Translations under genes and position numbers: made by a program
Source of the DNA: JAPOXR01 sp965219635
GTDB taxonomy: Bacteria; Pseudomonadota; Alphaproteobacteria; Rhodobacterales; Rhodobacteraceae
Assembly (NCBI GenBank): GCA_965219635.1
Contig: OZ244783.1
Coordinates: 3,596,001-3,660,000, forward strand
DNA length: 64,000 nt
Direction of reading: 5' to 3'
In this document: positions 16,561 through 26,189 of the stretch, one piece after another
Position numbering within the stretch: the stretch's first letter is position 1
Layout of the letters: the number at the start of each line of letters is the position of its first letter
The notes under the pieces: generated by a model
The model's input: only the letters and a program-made list of their open reading frames with translations
What the model was told of the DNA's origin: nothing
Databases searched by the model: none

Positions 16561-18245
16561 TTTCAGGCCCTTCTAGCTGTCAAAGTACTGTAACACTACA
16601 TTCTGGTTTCAGATCAAGCAGCTTGAACGCCTTTTCCTGCACGGGTGTACACTCGCAGGTGCGCCGTATCGTGTCGGAAGTGGTTGGCAATCTGAATTCG
16701 CCGATAGCGACAGCCGCCAAATCGGTCAGAAGTGCGTGCAAGCTGTACACCGGCAAACCATCGGTGGTAGTCTTGCTGGCAGGCTTGTCCTTGGCGGCAT
16801 CCGAGACCGTGGCCTTTGCGACGGGTGAGTTCCGTTCCTGCCGGGCGGCCTGGCGGTCGTGGTCTTCGAACAGGATCGGCGCCAGGCGGCGGTTCATGTG
16901 CCATTCCAAATGGTAGGCTAGCATGCACGGGAACACATGCGCCCGCACCCGTCCGCTATTGTAGACATACAGCGGCCGAACCTTGAGGCTTGTCGCCTTG
17001 AGCAGGCGGAATGCGCGTTCCACAAGAGCAAGATTCTTGTAGGCCTCCACAGTGGCGTCGGTATCAAGGCTGGTGCGCATGACGTGGGTGCCGTCGAGCT
17101 GCGCTTCGGCATCAATGGCGTCCTGATTGCGTCTGAAAGTCATCCCGGTATCGTTAATCTTGATGAAGAAGTGCTTAAGCACTTTCCAGCGGCTTGCCTC
17201 ATTGCCAATGCGGCGGTTCAACTGGTCCCAGCTTGGCTTACCCCAGTGAGCGCTGGCTACGATCCGCCCGAGTGCGGCCTCGGTCGCCGCCAGCAATTCC
17301 TGACCCTTGCGATGGCGGTTTTGGCGCAGCCGCGGATTGAGGCAGACCATCAAGCGCACGCCGGGAGAGTCCGGACTGTTGATTTCGGCGACGGCATCGT
17401 CACGCAGGAGCTGAGGGTCCAGCGGCGCCGAGCCATCGGGATCCGCCAGACGCAGAAGCTTGCGGATGTCTTGTGTCTTCCGCGCCGAAATCCAGTCGAG
17501 TCAAGCCGGTTCAATATCCTGTCGCATGCGGGCTGTGGTCAGCAGGCCACGGTCTCCGATCACGGCCAGGCGGTCGATGCCGAAGCGTTGGCGGATGCTT
17601 TGCACCTGTCTGGCGACGGTCGCCGGGTCGGATGGGCTTCCCTCGAAGACCTCGGCGGCGACCGGGCAGCCGTCATCGGCACACAGGAGGGCGAAGACGA
17701 TCTGTTTCTTGCCCTTCTTGCCATCGCGGTTGTAGCCGAATTCGGCCAGCGGGCAGCAATCGCCCTTGACATAAGTCGAAGCGACAACACACAGAACAAG
17801 GATGGATCCGTCGAGATGCCGGTTTGCGAGGCTGCGTTCGATCCAGGACCGGCGGGAGAGCAGCCAGTCGAGCATGTCGAGCACTTCGTTGCCGCTGACC
17901 CTTCCAAGACCGAGCAACCTGCCAGGACTGTTGGCGGCGGTATCGCTGTCGGGCAGGCGGACGGTGGCGGTGCCGAGAGCGGCGGCGACATGACCATGTG
18001 CAGGCTCCGTTTCGAGGGGAAAATATCCTCGACATTTTCGACGGCGATACCGCCCTTGAGGAAAATGCGGAGACCGTTGAACAATTCCGGCGGATCTTTT
18101 TGAGGTTCCATTCGGCTTTGTGGCGGACGCGATTGCCTTCACGCCACGACTTTCTCAGGAGTATCTGCGGTTTGGCCTTTCGGTTGGGAATGTCGCGGTG
18201 CATCCAACACCCAGTTGGCATGAGACTCAGTAGCCTGATATTGAC
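16560..18245 (-). mobile_element. Degenerate IS1634-family element
   Basis: A transposase gene in several frames fills this interval on the minus strand. I could not find convincing terminal inverted repeats or a target duplication, so the ends are approximate. It lies between fpr and the molybdenum hydroxylase genes and splits the catabolic island into two halves. It is related to, but clearly different from, the intact element at 1386-3481. Confidence 0.75.
16580..18203 (-). pseudogene. IS1634-family transposase, frameshifted
   Basis: Starting at ATG 18203 the first frame gives MHRDIPNRKAKPQILLRKSW. The sequence then moves to a frame with PPELFNGLRIFLKGG, then to one with HGHVAAALGT...CCPLAEFGYNRDGKKGKK...AVIGDRG, and finally to a long C-terminal frame (17359 down to 16580) with LALVERAFRLLKATSLKVRP. 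At least three frame changes are needed. Asp of the usual YDV(S/T)S motif is Val here (LCVVASTY), removing the first catalytic residue. The second Asp and the Glu remain. The enzyme is dead. Confidence 0.85.
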
Positions 18246-18367
18246 AATCAAAAAAGTAGAAGCAGCGCCACTTTTCCCCATCGCTGAACAAGGCGCCTTG
18301 CCACCGAACACGTCACTGCCGTGCTGATCCTCATCAAAAAGCATCAAGACAACAAGATGGTGCCATG

Positions 18368-19510
18368 TCAGTGATGTCTGAAAATCATGCGCAGCCAATT
18401 CTTCACCATCAACCAAGCAATACTCAGGATGTTAAGTTGCCGTGCTTTGATAGCCCTGTTGCCCGAATGCACCGCTTCGCAGTTTGAAGTGAACTGGATC
18501 AACAGATAATCTACGAAGCCCATAACCAATTCCGGCCTGTTGAATTGGGCTAGCAAGCCTTCGATCCGGAACCGAACCTCTGTCGATACATGTGATCCAT
18601 CACTTACCCCGGGTCGGATAGTATATTCCAATTCACCTTCTAGCTTCGATTGCCCATTCCTGTCTTTGCCTCGACCGGTGATTTTGACGGACTTTTGGCT
18701 TGGGTTGATATCGTAGCAGCCGATACCGCGAAAGTTTGCCCTGATCGGGCCAAAGCGGACTTCCACGGTGCCCTCGAAGCGGTTCTCTGTCACATCGGTG
18801 ACCGTTGCACCGGGTATGCAACTGCCCACGGACCTAATGTCGGTGAAAAGTTCCCAAGCGTCGGTCGGCGGAACGTCTAGCAAAATGTCTCTATTCACGA
18901 TGGTCCAGGTTCCATCCGTGCGGGCAGGCCCTGCCGGTTTGTGAGGAATCAGTGGGATCGTTTCGTGGTGGACCGAGAATGGGGCAAGTTTCCTCGGGAC
19001 CGGGGGTTCGGGATACAGATGCCTGGTTGATTCGAGGCCAGCGGCGTTGCGCCAGTCGATGACATCTTGGATGGCTCGAACAATGCCAACGTAGCCGGTG
19101 CAGCGGCAGAGATTTCCGCTTAGTTCCATGCGGATTGTTTTTTCGTCTGGAGCATCAAACCGGGCAACTACATCGCGAGCAGTCGCAAGCATACCAGGTG
19201 TGCAAAACCCGCATTGCAGTCCATGATGGCGCGAGAATGCCTGGCGCAGCATCGCCATCACCTTGTCGTCCCGATACCCCTCAATTGTCTCCACCCGGGT
19301 CCCGTTACAGCTCTTGGCGAAGATAATGCAGGAGCGGATGGGTTTGCCGTCGAGCATCACCGTGCATGCGCCGCAAACTCCATGCTCGCAGCCCAAATGT
19401 GTGCCGGTCAACTCCAGGTGGTCGCGAAGCACCTCAGCCAATGGCGCACGTGCAGGAACTGTAACAATCTGTTTTTCGCCATTGACGATGAGGTGGACGG
19501 TCTCGGTCAC
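18368..19510 (-). CDS. CoxS-CoxG fusion: 2Fe-2S subunit of molybdenum hydroxylase plus SRPBCC domain
   Basis: Residues 1-160 form the two-cluster iron-sulfur subunit of xanthine-oxidase-family enzymes. The plant-type cluster uses Cys41, 46, 49 and 61 (GCEHGVCGACTVMLDGKP). The second uses QCGFCTPGM and NLCRCTGY. After a Pro-rich linker, residues about 205-345 are a CoxG-like SRPBCC domain (DILLDVPPTDAWELFTDIRSVGSCIPGA...). A hydrophobic basic tail ends the protein (LSIAWLMVKNWLRMIF), possibly for membrane contact. CoxG in CO oxidisers helps enzyme anchoring or substrate delivery and is normally a separate gene. The start overlaps the FAD-subunit stop by 4 bp. Confidence 0.9.
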   Translation of the reverse strand: MTETVHLIVNGEKQIVTVPARAPLAEVLRDHLELTGTHLGCEHGVCGACTVMLDGKPIRSCIIFAKSCNGTRVETIEGYRDDKVMAMLRQAFSRHHGLQCGFCTPGMLATARDVVARFDAPDEKTIRMELSGNLCRCTGYVGIVRAIQDVIDWRNAAGLESTRHLYPEPPVPRKLAPFSVHHETIPLIPHKPAGPARTDGTWTIVNRDILLDVPPTDAWELFTDIRSVGSCIPGATVTDVTENRFEGTVEVRFGPIRANFRGIGCYDINPSQKSVKITGRGKDRNGQSKLEGELEYTIRPGVSDGSHVSTEVRFRIEGLLAQFNRPELVMGFVDYLLIQFTSNCEAVHSGNRAIKARQLNILSIAWLMVKNWLRMIFRHH

Positions 19511-20328
19511 TTGATTGCCTTGGCAACTGCTCGGTGCAAAGCAACGGCAAGTTGTCTTGCCTTGACATTTGAAAGAGCCGGGTCAAGTACTTCCAACTCG
19601 CGTTCGATTGAGTTTAGGTCAGGCACACAACCGGTTTTGGCGATTGAGTTAGCCAAGGTTTGCGATACGAGTGGCGCACCAGCAGCGGCGCCAAAGACAA
19701 CCCGGCAGTAAGCCTTGGCCGGATCGGCCACAAACACTCCAATTGCCAAAGCGAACTCGCCCGCTTTGCGGCAGGTCTTGTAGTATCCCCAGACCGCCTC
19801 CTCAGAGAATCGGGGCACGCGGACTGAACGGACAACCTCGCCGGACAACAGTGCGGTGCGGTAAGCGCCTGGCATGAAAGTAAACATGTCGATCTCGCGG
19901 CCGCCACCGGAGGCCGCAGTGACAACTCGTGCATCAAGTCCTGTCATTGCACTAATCCAGTCGGCAGCCGGATCCGCATGGCAGAGGCTGCCGCCCAATG
20001 TGCCCCGGTTCCGGACCGCCCGGTATGCGATACCTGATGCTACATAGGGCAACATACCTGGAATCGGGTCGGGAACCGCGCCGTCCTCAATCTCAGCATG
20101 GGTAACACCGGCGCCGATCTCGACAAACTCTGCTGTGGTGTTTGCAGTTCGTAGTACTTTGATCCTGGATACGTCAACTAACCGTTCAGGACGCGCCAAT
20201 CGCAGGTTCAGCATTGGACCCAGCGACTGTCCACCTCCCATAACCTTGACTTCACCATCTGCTTTGAGTGCGCCAATGGCGGCTTCTAGGGTATCAGAGA
20301 CGGTGTGGTCGAATTCCACCGGTTTCAT
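19507..20328 (-). CDS. FAD-binding subunit of molybdenum hydroxylase (CoxM-like)
   Basis: The 273-residue protein has the CoxM FAD-binding signatures KVMGGGQSLGPMLNLRLARPE near residue 30 and RNRGTLGGSLCHADPAADW near 108. A CO-dehydrogenase flavoprotein C-terminal domain follows. It carries electrons from the 2Fe-2S clusters to FAD and an external acceptor. It overlaps the CoxS-G gene by 4 bp and follows the large-subunit gene by 2 bp, so the three are one operon transcribed leftward. Confidence 0.93.
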   Translation of the reverse strand: MKPVEFDHTVSDTLEAAIGALKADGEVKVMGGGQSLGPMLNLRLARPERLVDVSRIKVLRTANTTAEFVEIGAGVTHAEIEDGAVPDPIPGMLPYVASGIAYRAVRNRGTLGGSLCHADPAADWISAMTGLDARVVTAASGGGREIDMFTFMPGAYRTALLSGEVVRSVRVPRFSEEAVWGYYKTCRKAGEFALAIGVFVADPAKAYCRVVFGAAAGAPLVSQTLANSIAKTGCVPDLNSIERELEVLDPALSNVKARQLAVALHRAVAKAIK

Positions 20329-20330
20329 AG

Positions 20331-22670
20331 TCAGGCACCCAGTGACCGTTCAGCGTTCATCACTGCGGCGAGGACTTTGTCCGGCGTTGCAGGTATCTCG
20401 GTTAGCTCTGCTCCTAGTGGCAGAAGTGCGTCGTTGATGGCATTTACTATTGCACCGCCCGGCGCAATTGCCGCACCTTCTCCAACGCCCTTGATCCCGT
20501 GGCGTGTATAGGGCGAGAGAGACTCTTTGTGGCAAAGTTGGAAATTCGGTAGTTCGGTCGGGCCAGGCAGAACATAGTCAGCAAGCGTCGAGGTCATCGG
20601 TTGTCCGTTGTAGTCATACAGTACTTCCTCAAACAGTGCCGTCCCGATGCCCTGCGCCGCGCCGCCGTAAGCTTGACCTTCCAGTACCAACGGATTAACG
20701 CGTCGTCCGCAATCCTCGAAGATCGCGTAGTTTTCAATCTTAACTAATCCGGTTTCCACATCGACTTCAACGATGGCGGCATGGGTTGCGTAGGTGAAAA
20801 CTCCAGTATCGACTTTGGGCTTGTAGCCTTCGGTGACCTCAAGGCCAGAAGTGTCGACATCGTCTGGCAATTGATCTGGCCTAAGGTACCAGGCACGAGC
20901 GATTTCTGCAAAACTAACACTTCCACCGCGATGTACGGCACAACCGTTTTCCAGTTGGACATCCTCAGGTCGACATTGCAAGAGGTGCGCCGCATGAGTC
21001 CTGATCCGCTTTGCCAAAATCTCTGCCGCCTTTGATACGGCACCGCCTGCCATGACCATGCCGCGAGAGGCGTAGGCACCAGTTGAGTACGGGGTGATGC
21101 CGGTATCGCCCATTGTTACTGAAATTCTATCGGTATCGATGGTCAGCCAGTCGCTGGCAACCTGTGCCAATGTAGTTTCAAGTCCTTGGCCGAAGCTGTG
21201 GTTGCCTGAGCGTACCTCGATCGATCCCGACGGCGTTACCTTTACCATTGCCTGCTCATAGCCTGGCACAAGCGGCAGACCCCAGGCCGCAAATACTTTG
21301 GTGCCATGGGCTGATTGCTCAGTGAAACTGGAAAAGCCGATGCCGAGATAACGGCCCTCGCTGATGGCGACTTTCTGACGCAGGCGAAATCCGGGAAGGT
21401 CTATGGCTTTCTCGACCTCGGTGACACCCAGCCGATAATCACCGCTGTCGTAGAATTTTCCTGTAATGTTCTTGTATGGCATCTGCTCAGCTGAAACAAG
21501 GTTCTCCTTGCGGACCGTGGACGGTTCGCGGCCTGCAGCGCGGGCGATAGCATCGACAGTGAGTTCCATCGCAAAGCAGACGCCGGGGCGCGCCACACCG
21601 CGATAGGGCGTGAATGGTGGTTTGTTTGTCGCTACCGAATAGGTCTTGCAGGAATAAGCATCCAGTGCGTAGGGCCCGGGCAAGTTGCCGCCTGCTTGAG
21701 CAGCCTCCAAACAGGCCGTGAATGGCCAGACGGAATAAGCGCCCACATCCACGATGATTTCGGCTTCAAGCCCTAGAATCTTGCCATGTTTGTCCGCATA
21801 AGCAGTGATATTGTAGTGATGCTGGCGTGTGTTGGCCCCAGCGACTAGATGTTCGCGTCTGTCCTCGGTCCAACGGATCGGGCGGCCTGAGTTCTTTGCC
21901 ACCCAAGAGACGGTGATTTCCTCCGGTTGTAGCACGCACTTGTAACCGAAACCTCCGCCGACTTCGGGAGCGATTACCCGGATCTGGCCCTGATCCATCT
22001 GCAAACATTCGGCTATGCCCGTCCGGATCAGATGCGGCACTTGGGTCGATGTATAAACGACGAGTTGGTCAGCCCTCTCATCCCACATTGCCAGGGTGCC
22101 CTTGCCCTCCAGCGGCACCATGCACTGCCGAGCAGTGTCATATTCCCTTCTGACGACGAAAGCAGCGTTGGCGCGTGCTGCCTCCATGTCTCCATCAAAC
22201 TCGGTGGTCAGGAATAGGTTGTCGCCCCAGCTTTCGTGTATCAGCGTTGTTTCGTCCTTCATTGCTGCTCGGGCATTGATCAGAGGAGGAAGCGGCTCGA
22301 TTTCAATTCCGACACTTTCAGCAATATCTTCGGCTTCTGCGCGTGTTGGCGCGATGCAGATTGCAATACATTCGCCGACAAACCGAACCTTGTTTTTGGC
22401 CAGCGGGTAATGGTCAGACACCTTATACGTCGGCAGCGAGGACTCGGCCCGGATTGAGAGGACATCGGGTAGGTCTTCACACGTGAAGACCCGGTTTGCC
22501 AATTTCTTGGGCTTGGTAATCCCGGAAATCCGACCATGAGCGACTGGGCTGCGCACGAACGCTGCCTCCCACTGGTGCGGAAATCGCAGGTCGCCCACGA
22601 ACTTGGCTTGCCCATTGAGCAGTCGACGATCCTCCTTTCGCCTGACCCGTGCTCCTATTCCCGTGTTCAT
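20331..22670 (-). CDS. Molybdopterin-binding large subunit of molybdenum hydroxylase (CoxL/XdhB-like)
   Basis: From ATG 22670 (MNTGIGARVRRKEDRRLLNG) the subunit is 779 residues, normal for the family; an upstream in-frame extension lacks homology. Conserved regions are EVGGGFGYK near the cofactor, the active-site loop PYRGVARPG, SFGQGLETTLAQVASDWL, and KGVGEGAAIAPGG with the catalytic Glu. The loop is not the AYxCSFR signature of CO dehydrogenase, so CO is an unlikely substrate. Form II-like enzymes hydroxylate N-heterocycles or aldehydes. Cofactor maturation genes are not in the operon. A candidate MarR operator lies 112 bp upstream. Confidence 0.93.
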   Translation of the reverse strand: MNTGIGARVRRKEDRRLLNGQAKFVGDLRFPHQWEAAFVRSPVAHGRISGITKPKKLANRVFTCEDLPDVLSIRAESSLPTYKVSDHYPLAKNKVRFVGECIAICIAPTRAEAEDIAESVGIEIEPLPPLINARAAMKDETTLIHESWGDNLFLTTEFDGDMEAARANAAFVVRREYDTARQCMVPLEGKGTLAMWDERADQLVVYTSTQVPHLIRTGIAECLQMDQGQIRVIAPEVGGGFGYKCVLQPEEITVSWVAKNSGRPIRWTEDRREHLVAGANTRQHHYNITAYADKHGKILGLEAEIIVDVGAYSVWPFTACLEAAQAGGNLPGPYALDAYSCKTYSVATNKPPFTPYRGVARPGVCFAMELTVDAIARAAGREPSTVRKENLVSAEQMPYKNITGKFYDSGDYRLGVTEVEKAIDLPGFRLRQKVAISEGRYLGIGFSSFTEQSAHGTKVFAAWGLPLVPGYEQAMVKVTPSGSIEVRSGNHSFGQGLETTLAQVASDWLTIDTDRISVTMGDTGITPYSTGAYASRGMVMAGGAVSKAAEILAKRIRTHAAHLLQCRPEDVQLENGCAVHRGGSVSFAEIARAWYLRPDQLPDDVDTSGLEVTEGYKPKVDTGVFTYATHAAIVEVDVETGLVKIENYAIFEDCGRRVNPLVLEGQAYGGAAQGIGTALFEEVLYDYNGQPMTSTLADYVLPGPTELPNFQLCHKESLSPYTRHGIKGVGEGAAIAPGGAIVNAINDALLPLGAELTEIPATPDKVLAAVMNAERSLGA

Positions 22671-22781
22671 GTTGGCCCAGCACCTCCCCAAGATCACAAA
22701 AACTGAAGCCGGTACTTCCCGACCGACCCGCCGTTGCTGTGCTGATATTACGGAACAGATCAATCACAGTCGACCTGTTAC

Positions 22782-22793
22782 GAAGTATACCCC
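22782..22793. promoter_or_regulatory. Candidate MarR operator 3 (between hydroxylase operon and marR gene)
   Basis: GAAGTATACCCC matches GGAGTATACTCC at 10 of 12 positions. It lies in the divergent region between the molybdenum hydroxylase operon and the MarR-family gene, where it could control both, including autoregulation. Confidence 0.55.
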
Positions 22794-22906
22794 ATATTAA
22801 GGTCAAATCAACCGCCTCCCTTGCCCCTTGCCCTTGCAGCATTCGCACAGCATAGAGTTTCGCTCCAACAGCGCCTTGTGGGACGCAGAGCCGGGTGGGT
22901 GTAAAG

Positions 22907-23428
22907 ATGAGCCAACGTCAACCGATGAGCGACAGAACAGGGCGATTGCGGCCAGGCAAGGCCAAGAGTCGCAAATATCGCGAACTGTGGAAGCGGCCGG
23001 GGTATCTTGTCCGTCGCCTCCATCAAATCCATGTGGGCCTATTCGCCGAGGAATGCGGTGGCGAAGACCTGACACCGGTTCAATTCGGCATACTTACGGT
23101 GCTCCAGAATGGTGAAGAGATGGACCAACTCACACTGTCCACCTCGGTCGGAATAGATCGTACCAGCGGAGCAGATGTCATTCGTCGTCTTGAACGGCGC
23201 GGGTATGTGACACGAGATGCATCCGATCATGACCGGCGTGCTAAGATCATTAGTATCACGCAGTTGGGAAAGGATTGCGTTTCGCGCGTTCGTCCGATGA
23301 TGGTACGAGCGCAGGAGCGACTGATTGGTCCGCTAGATGATGAAGAGCGCGACGAGTTTCTTCGGCTGATCGAAAAACTGGTGAACGCAAACAACGAAGC
23401 CAGTCGGGCACCCCTGGGCACGGTGTAG
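22907..23428 (+). CDS. MarR-family transcription regulator
   Basis: From ATG 22907 the protein is 173 residues; a GTG at 22895 would add four. The winged helix-turn-helix is clear: LTPVQFGILTVLQNGEEMDQLTLSTSVGIDRTSG, then VIRRLERRGYVTRDASDHDRRAKI as recognition helix and wing, flanked by dimerisation helices. MarR proteins bind palindromes as dimers and are usually released by a small aromatic or heterocyclic ligand. Placed between hydroxylase and transporter operons and beside two of five matching palindromes, it is the likely regulator of the island. Confidence 0.93.
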   Translation: MSQRQPMSDRTGRLRPGKAKSRKYRELWKRPGYLVRRLHQIHVGLFAEECGGEDLTPVQFGILTVLQNGEEMDQLTLSTSVGIDRTSGADVIRRLERRGYVTRDASDHDRRAKIISITQLGKDCVSRVRPMMVRAQERLIGPLDDEERDEFLRLIEKLVNANNEASRAPLGTV

Positions 23429-23494
23429 CACAACTGACTGCTTGCCACTAACACAAATGTGACGAACAGAAAAGGCTTGCGTTTCTGAAAAAAA

Positions 23495-23506
23495 GGAGCA
23501 TACTCC
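23495..23506. promoter_or_regulatory. Candidate MarR operator 4 (upstream of ABC importer)
   Basis: GGAGCATACTCC sits in an 18-bp near-perfect palindrome (AAAGGAGCATACTCCTTT, one mismatch pair), the strongest of the five sites. It lies 121 bp before the first permease gene and about 65 bp after the marR stop. Confidence 0.65.
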
Positions 23507-23626
23507 TTTAAGTTAAGTGGGAAAGTGCCTTATGGAGGACGGTCGGCGACAGGCAATCCGAACTAGGTTCGCAGGGTGGGAATCAGGGTGCGACGCTCAA
23601 GCGGTGACATACGGTGAGAGGGTAAG

Positions 23627-24493
23627 TTGATGTCCCTTCTCGCGCAGTATTTCGTCACAGGAATAGCGACAGGCAGCTTTCTGATTCTTGCAACGATCGG
23701 TTTCTCATTGACCCGTCAGGTCGAGGGGTTCCTGAATATCGCCCATGCCGAATTGCTTGGTGTCTCGGCGTTTGTCACTTGGGGTCTAAACGTGCTCGCT
23801 GGATGGCCACTATTGCCGTCGGCGACCGTTGCCATTGCGGTAACATCAGTCTTCGGTCTAGTGATTGCGCGCGCAGTTTACGATCCCATCAAGAAACTTG
23901 GCCCGGCCGTATTGCTTATCACTTCGGTTGGGGTTGCATATGTGATAGGGGGCGGCGTTGACGCGGTGATCGGCACCGGGATTCGCTCCCTAGATATTCC
24001 GCTGGCAACCACCTACAAGATTTATGGTATTCGCATCACAAACTACCAGTTGCTGGTGATTGCGCTTGCTGCACTTACCGGGGTATCACTGGCGCTGTTT
24101 CTGAACAAGACCAACACTGGCCTTGCAATCCGCGCAGTCGCTGCCAATCCTGAACTCGCTGCCTCTCGCGGCGTCGATGTGCAACAGACTTCACGAGCGA
24201 CATGGTTGATATCGTCGGGACTGGCAGGGTTGGCTGGCGTGATGCTGGCAATGATTGCAACCCTTTCAACTGACATCGCCTTTCATCAGATTCTCAAGAT
24301 CTTGGCTGTTGCGATTCTGGCAGGGCTCGGCTCGCTATACAGCGTCATTTTGTCGGGACTCATCGTTGGCATCGCAATGGATATGTCCGTTTACTGGATT
24401 CCGGCCGGCTATAGGCCATTGATCGCCTTCGCAATCGTCATCATCGTCCTGTTGTTTCGGCCTCAGGGTCTATCAGGGAGAAGAGCGGTATGA
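23627..24493 (+). CDS. livH: Branched-chain-type ABC importer permease (LivH-like)
   Basis: This 288-residue integral membrane protein has about eight hydrophobic helices and the LivH pattern: TGIATGSFLILATIGFSL at the start, NIAHAELLGVSAFV, and LAGLAGVMLAMIATLS with LKILAVAILAGLGSLYSVI near the end. It forms half of the membrane channel of a HAAT-family importer. Despite the name, such systems also import amides, urea and aromatic acids. Here the substrate is probably the compound degraded by the adjacent enzymes. The stop overlaps the next gene start by 4 bp. Confidence 0.92.
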   Translation: MMSLLAQYFVTGIATGSFLILATIGFSLTRQVEGFLNIAHAELLGVSAFVTWGLNVLAGWPLLPSATVAIAVTSVFGLVIARAVYDPIKKLGPAVLLITSVGVAYVIGGGVDAVIGTGIRSLDIPLATTYKIYGIRITNYQLLVIALAALTGVSLALFLNKTNTGLAIRAVAANPELAASRGVDVQQTSRATWLISSGLAGLAGVMLAMIATLSTDIAFHQILKILAVAILAGLGSLYSVILSGLIVGIAMDMSVYWIPAGYRPLIAFAIVIIVLLFRPQGLSGRRAV

Positions 24494-25419
24494 ACGTCGA
24501 GGCACTTATTGTCACTGTCCTGACCTTCGGGTGCCTATTTTCGGTGCTGACGCTTTCCCTCAACCTCCAATATGCACGAGGCGGCATGATAAATTTCGGT
24601 ACCGTCGCCTATTTCGCAGTCGGTGCTTATGCGTATGCCATCGTGACGCAAGAGCCACCGTCCGGCCTTGACCAGTATCTGGTCGGTCTAGACGGCCCGT
24701 GGTGGCTTGGATTTCTCGTCGCGGGTACTGGAGCAGCGTGCTTTGCGGTTTTTACTGGTTGGCCGACGCTCAGGTTGCGTGGGGAATACCTTGCACTGAC
24801 GACCTTTGCCTTTGCCGAAGTACTCCACTCTTTCCTCTTGAACGAAAGGAGAATTGGCAATGGCAGTGTCGGGTTGGCGAATGTCGAGCGCCCCGGCAGT
24901 TCTTGGGCCGGCATACCGGACAGCTATGTGTTCGCAGCCTCCGCGTTGCTTTTGATGCTTGTGACTATCGTCATCTACTGGCGTGTTCTCAACTCACCGT
25001 ACGGTCGAGCAATGGATGCGGTACGCGATGACGAGATGGCGGCAGAGGCGGTAGGCAAGGATGTGGCCCGAATGCGGTTCGAGGTCTTCGTGATCTCGGC
25101 TGTTCCAATCGGCTTTGCCGGCGCACTTTATGCGATGATCACCACGCTAGTAAGCCCTGACCTCTTCACCGCCGAGGTGACATTTTTTGTTTGGATTGCG
25201 CTCGTGCTTGGAGGTGAGCGGACGATGCTCGGTGCCATATTGGGCACAATCGTCCTAGTTATGTTTCAGGAGGTAGTAAGGGGCATCCCCTTTGAGACCG
25301 TGCGTTCTGCTCAGATTGCCGCATCGGTCGAACATATGCTGACGGGGGCCATCTTCGTGATAATCCTACGTTGGCAGATCTTCGAGAGGATGTCCATCGC
25401 GAGGAGTCAGCCCGCATGA
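24490..25419 (+). CDS. livM: Branched-chain-type ABC importer permease (LivM-like)
   Basis: The 309-residue second permease has the LivM landmarks SLNLQYARGGMINFGTVAYFAVGAY and GRAMDAVRDDEMAAEAVGKD (the cytoplasmic coupling loop). VWIALVLGGERTMLGAILGT follows near the C-terminus. It overlaps livH by 4 bp (ATGA) and its TGA overlaps the livG ATG, showing tight translational coupling through the operon. Confidence 0.92.
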   Translation: MNVEALIVTVLTFGCLFSVLTLSLNLQYARGGMINFGTVAYFAVGAYAYAIVTQEPPSGLDQYLVGLDGPWWLGFLVAGTGAACFAVFTGWPTLRLRGEYLALTTFAFAEVLHSFLLNERRIGNGSVGLANVERPGSSWAGIPDSYVFAASALLLMLVTIVIYWRVLNSPYGRAMDAVRDDEMAAEAVGKDVARMRFEVFVISAVPIGFAGALYAMITTLVSPDLFTAEVTFFVWIALVLGGERTMLGAILGTIVLVMFQEVVRGIPFETVRSAQIAASVEHMLTGAIFVIILRWQIFERMSIARSQPA

Positions 25420-26189
25420 ATCGCGACATTCTGGTAGTGGACAGTGTGACTAAGCGCTTCGGCGGACTTCGTGCACTAGGTGGAGATAACGGCTTGAGTT
25501 TCACGGTGCAGCAGGGGACTTTCCTGGGTCTAATCGGACCCAACGGGGCAGGCAAGTCCACGACTTTCAACATCATCTCCGGTGTGATAAAACCCAATAC
25601 TGGAGCCGTATATCTCAATGGGCAGAACCTGTCCGAAACACGGACGCCCGAGATCGCAGCTTATGGGTTGGGGAGAACGTTCCAGACCCCAAGGGCTTTC
25701 CCGTCTTTATCGATTTTGGAAAACGTGATGGTAGGTGCCGACAATGTAGGCGAGCGGCTAAGTGCAGTTCTGTCTGGCCGCTGGCGGCGGGACGAACCAA
25801 TGCTGAAAGAGCAATCGGCAGCCGTGTTGGAAAGGGTTGGTCTGGGCAACCGGATTGCCGAGAATGTGGCGAGTCTTTCCGGAGGTGAACTTCGGATGCT
25901 TGAAGTCGCCCGCCAGCTTGTCCGAGAGCCGAAGGTCCTGCTGCTTGATGAGCCAACCGCAGGGGTTGATCCCAGCCTGCAAGGCAAGCTCAGCGACATT
26001 CTGGTGAGGCTACATGCGGACGGGACAACCCTGATCGTGGTCGAGCACAATTTGCATTTCCTGTTGCGGATCGCTGACTCGGTCTTGGTGTTGCAGAATG
26101 GAGAGTTGCTAGCTCAAGGGTCGCCCCAAGAGATTAGATCCGACAAGAAAGTCGTCGCCGCGTATCTGGGGAACGATCATGCTGCTTGA
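25416..26189 (+). CDS. livG: ABC importer ATPase (LivG-like)
   Basis: From ATG 25416 (MNRDILVVDSVTKRFGG), which overlaps the livM stop, the protein is 257 residues. It has Walker A GPNGAGKST, signature LSGGELRMLEVARQL, Walker B VLLLDEPTAGVDP and the switch His in VVEHNLHFLL. Length and the extra loop before the signature suit LivG. It energises the importer on the cytoplasmic face. Confidence 0.94.
   Translation: MNRDILVVDSVTKRFGGLRALGGDNGLSFTVQQGTFLGLIGPNGAGKSTTFNIISGVIKPNTGAVYLNGQNLSETRTPEIAAYGLGRTFQTPRAFPSLSILENVMVGADNVGERLSAVLSGRWRRDEPMLKEQSAAVLERVGLGNRIAENVASLSGGELRMLEVARQLVREPKVLLLDEPTAGVDPSLQGKLSDILVRLHADGTTLIVVEHNLHFLLRIADSVLVLQNGELLAQGSPQEIRSDKKVVAAYLGNDHAA

Noticed and set aside
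16560..18245. Terminal inverted repeats of the second IS
   Set aside because: A weak TTTCAGGC/TATCAGGC resemblance near the ends was too poor to call, and no target duplication was found.
20331..22670. Naming the molybdenum hydroxylase as aerobic CO dehydrogenase
   Set aside because: The active-site loop is PYRGVARPG and not AYxCSFR, which is needed for the copper-molybdenum CO site.
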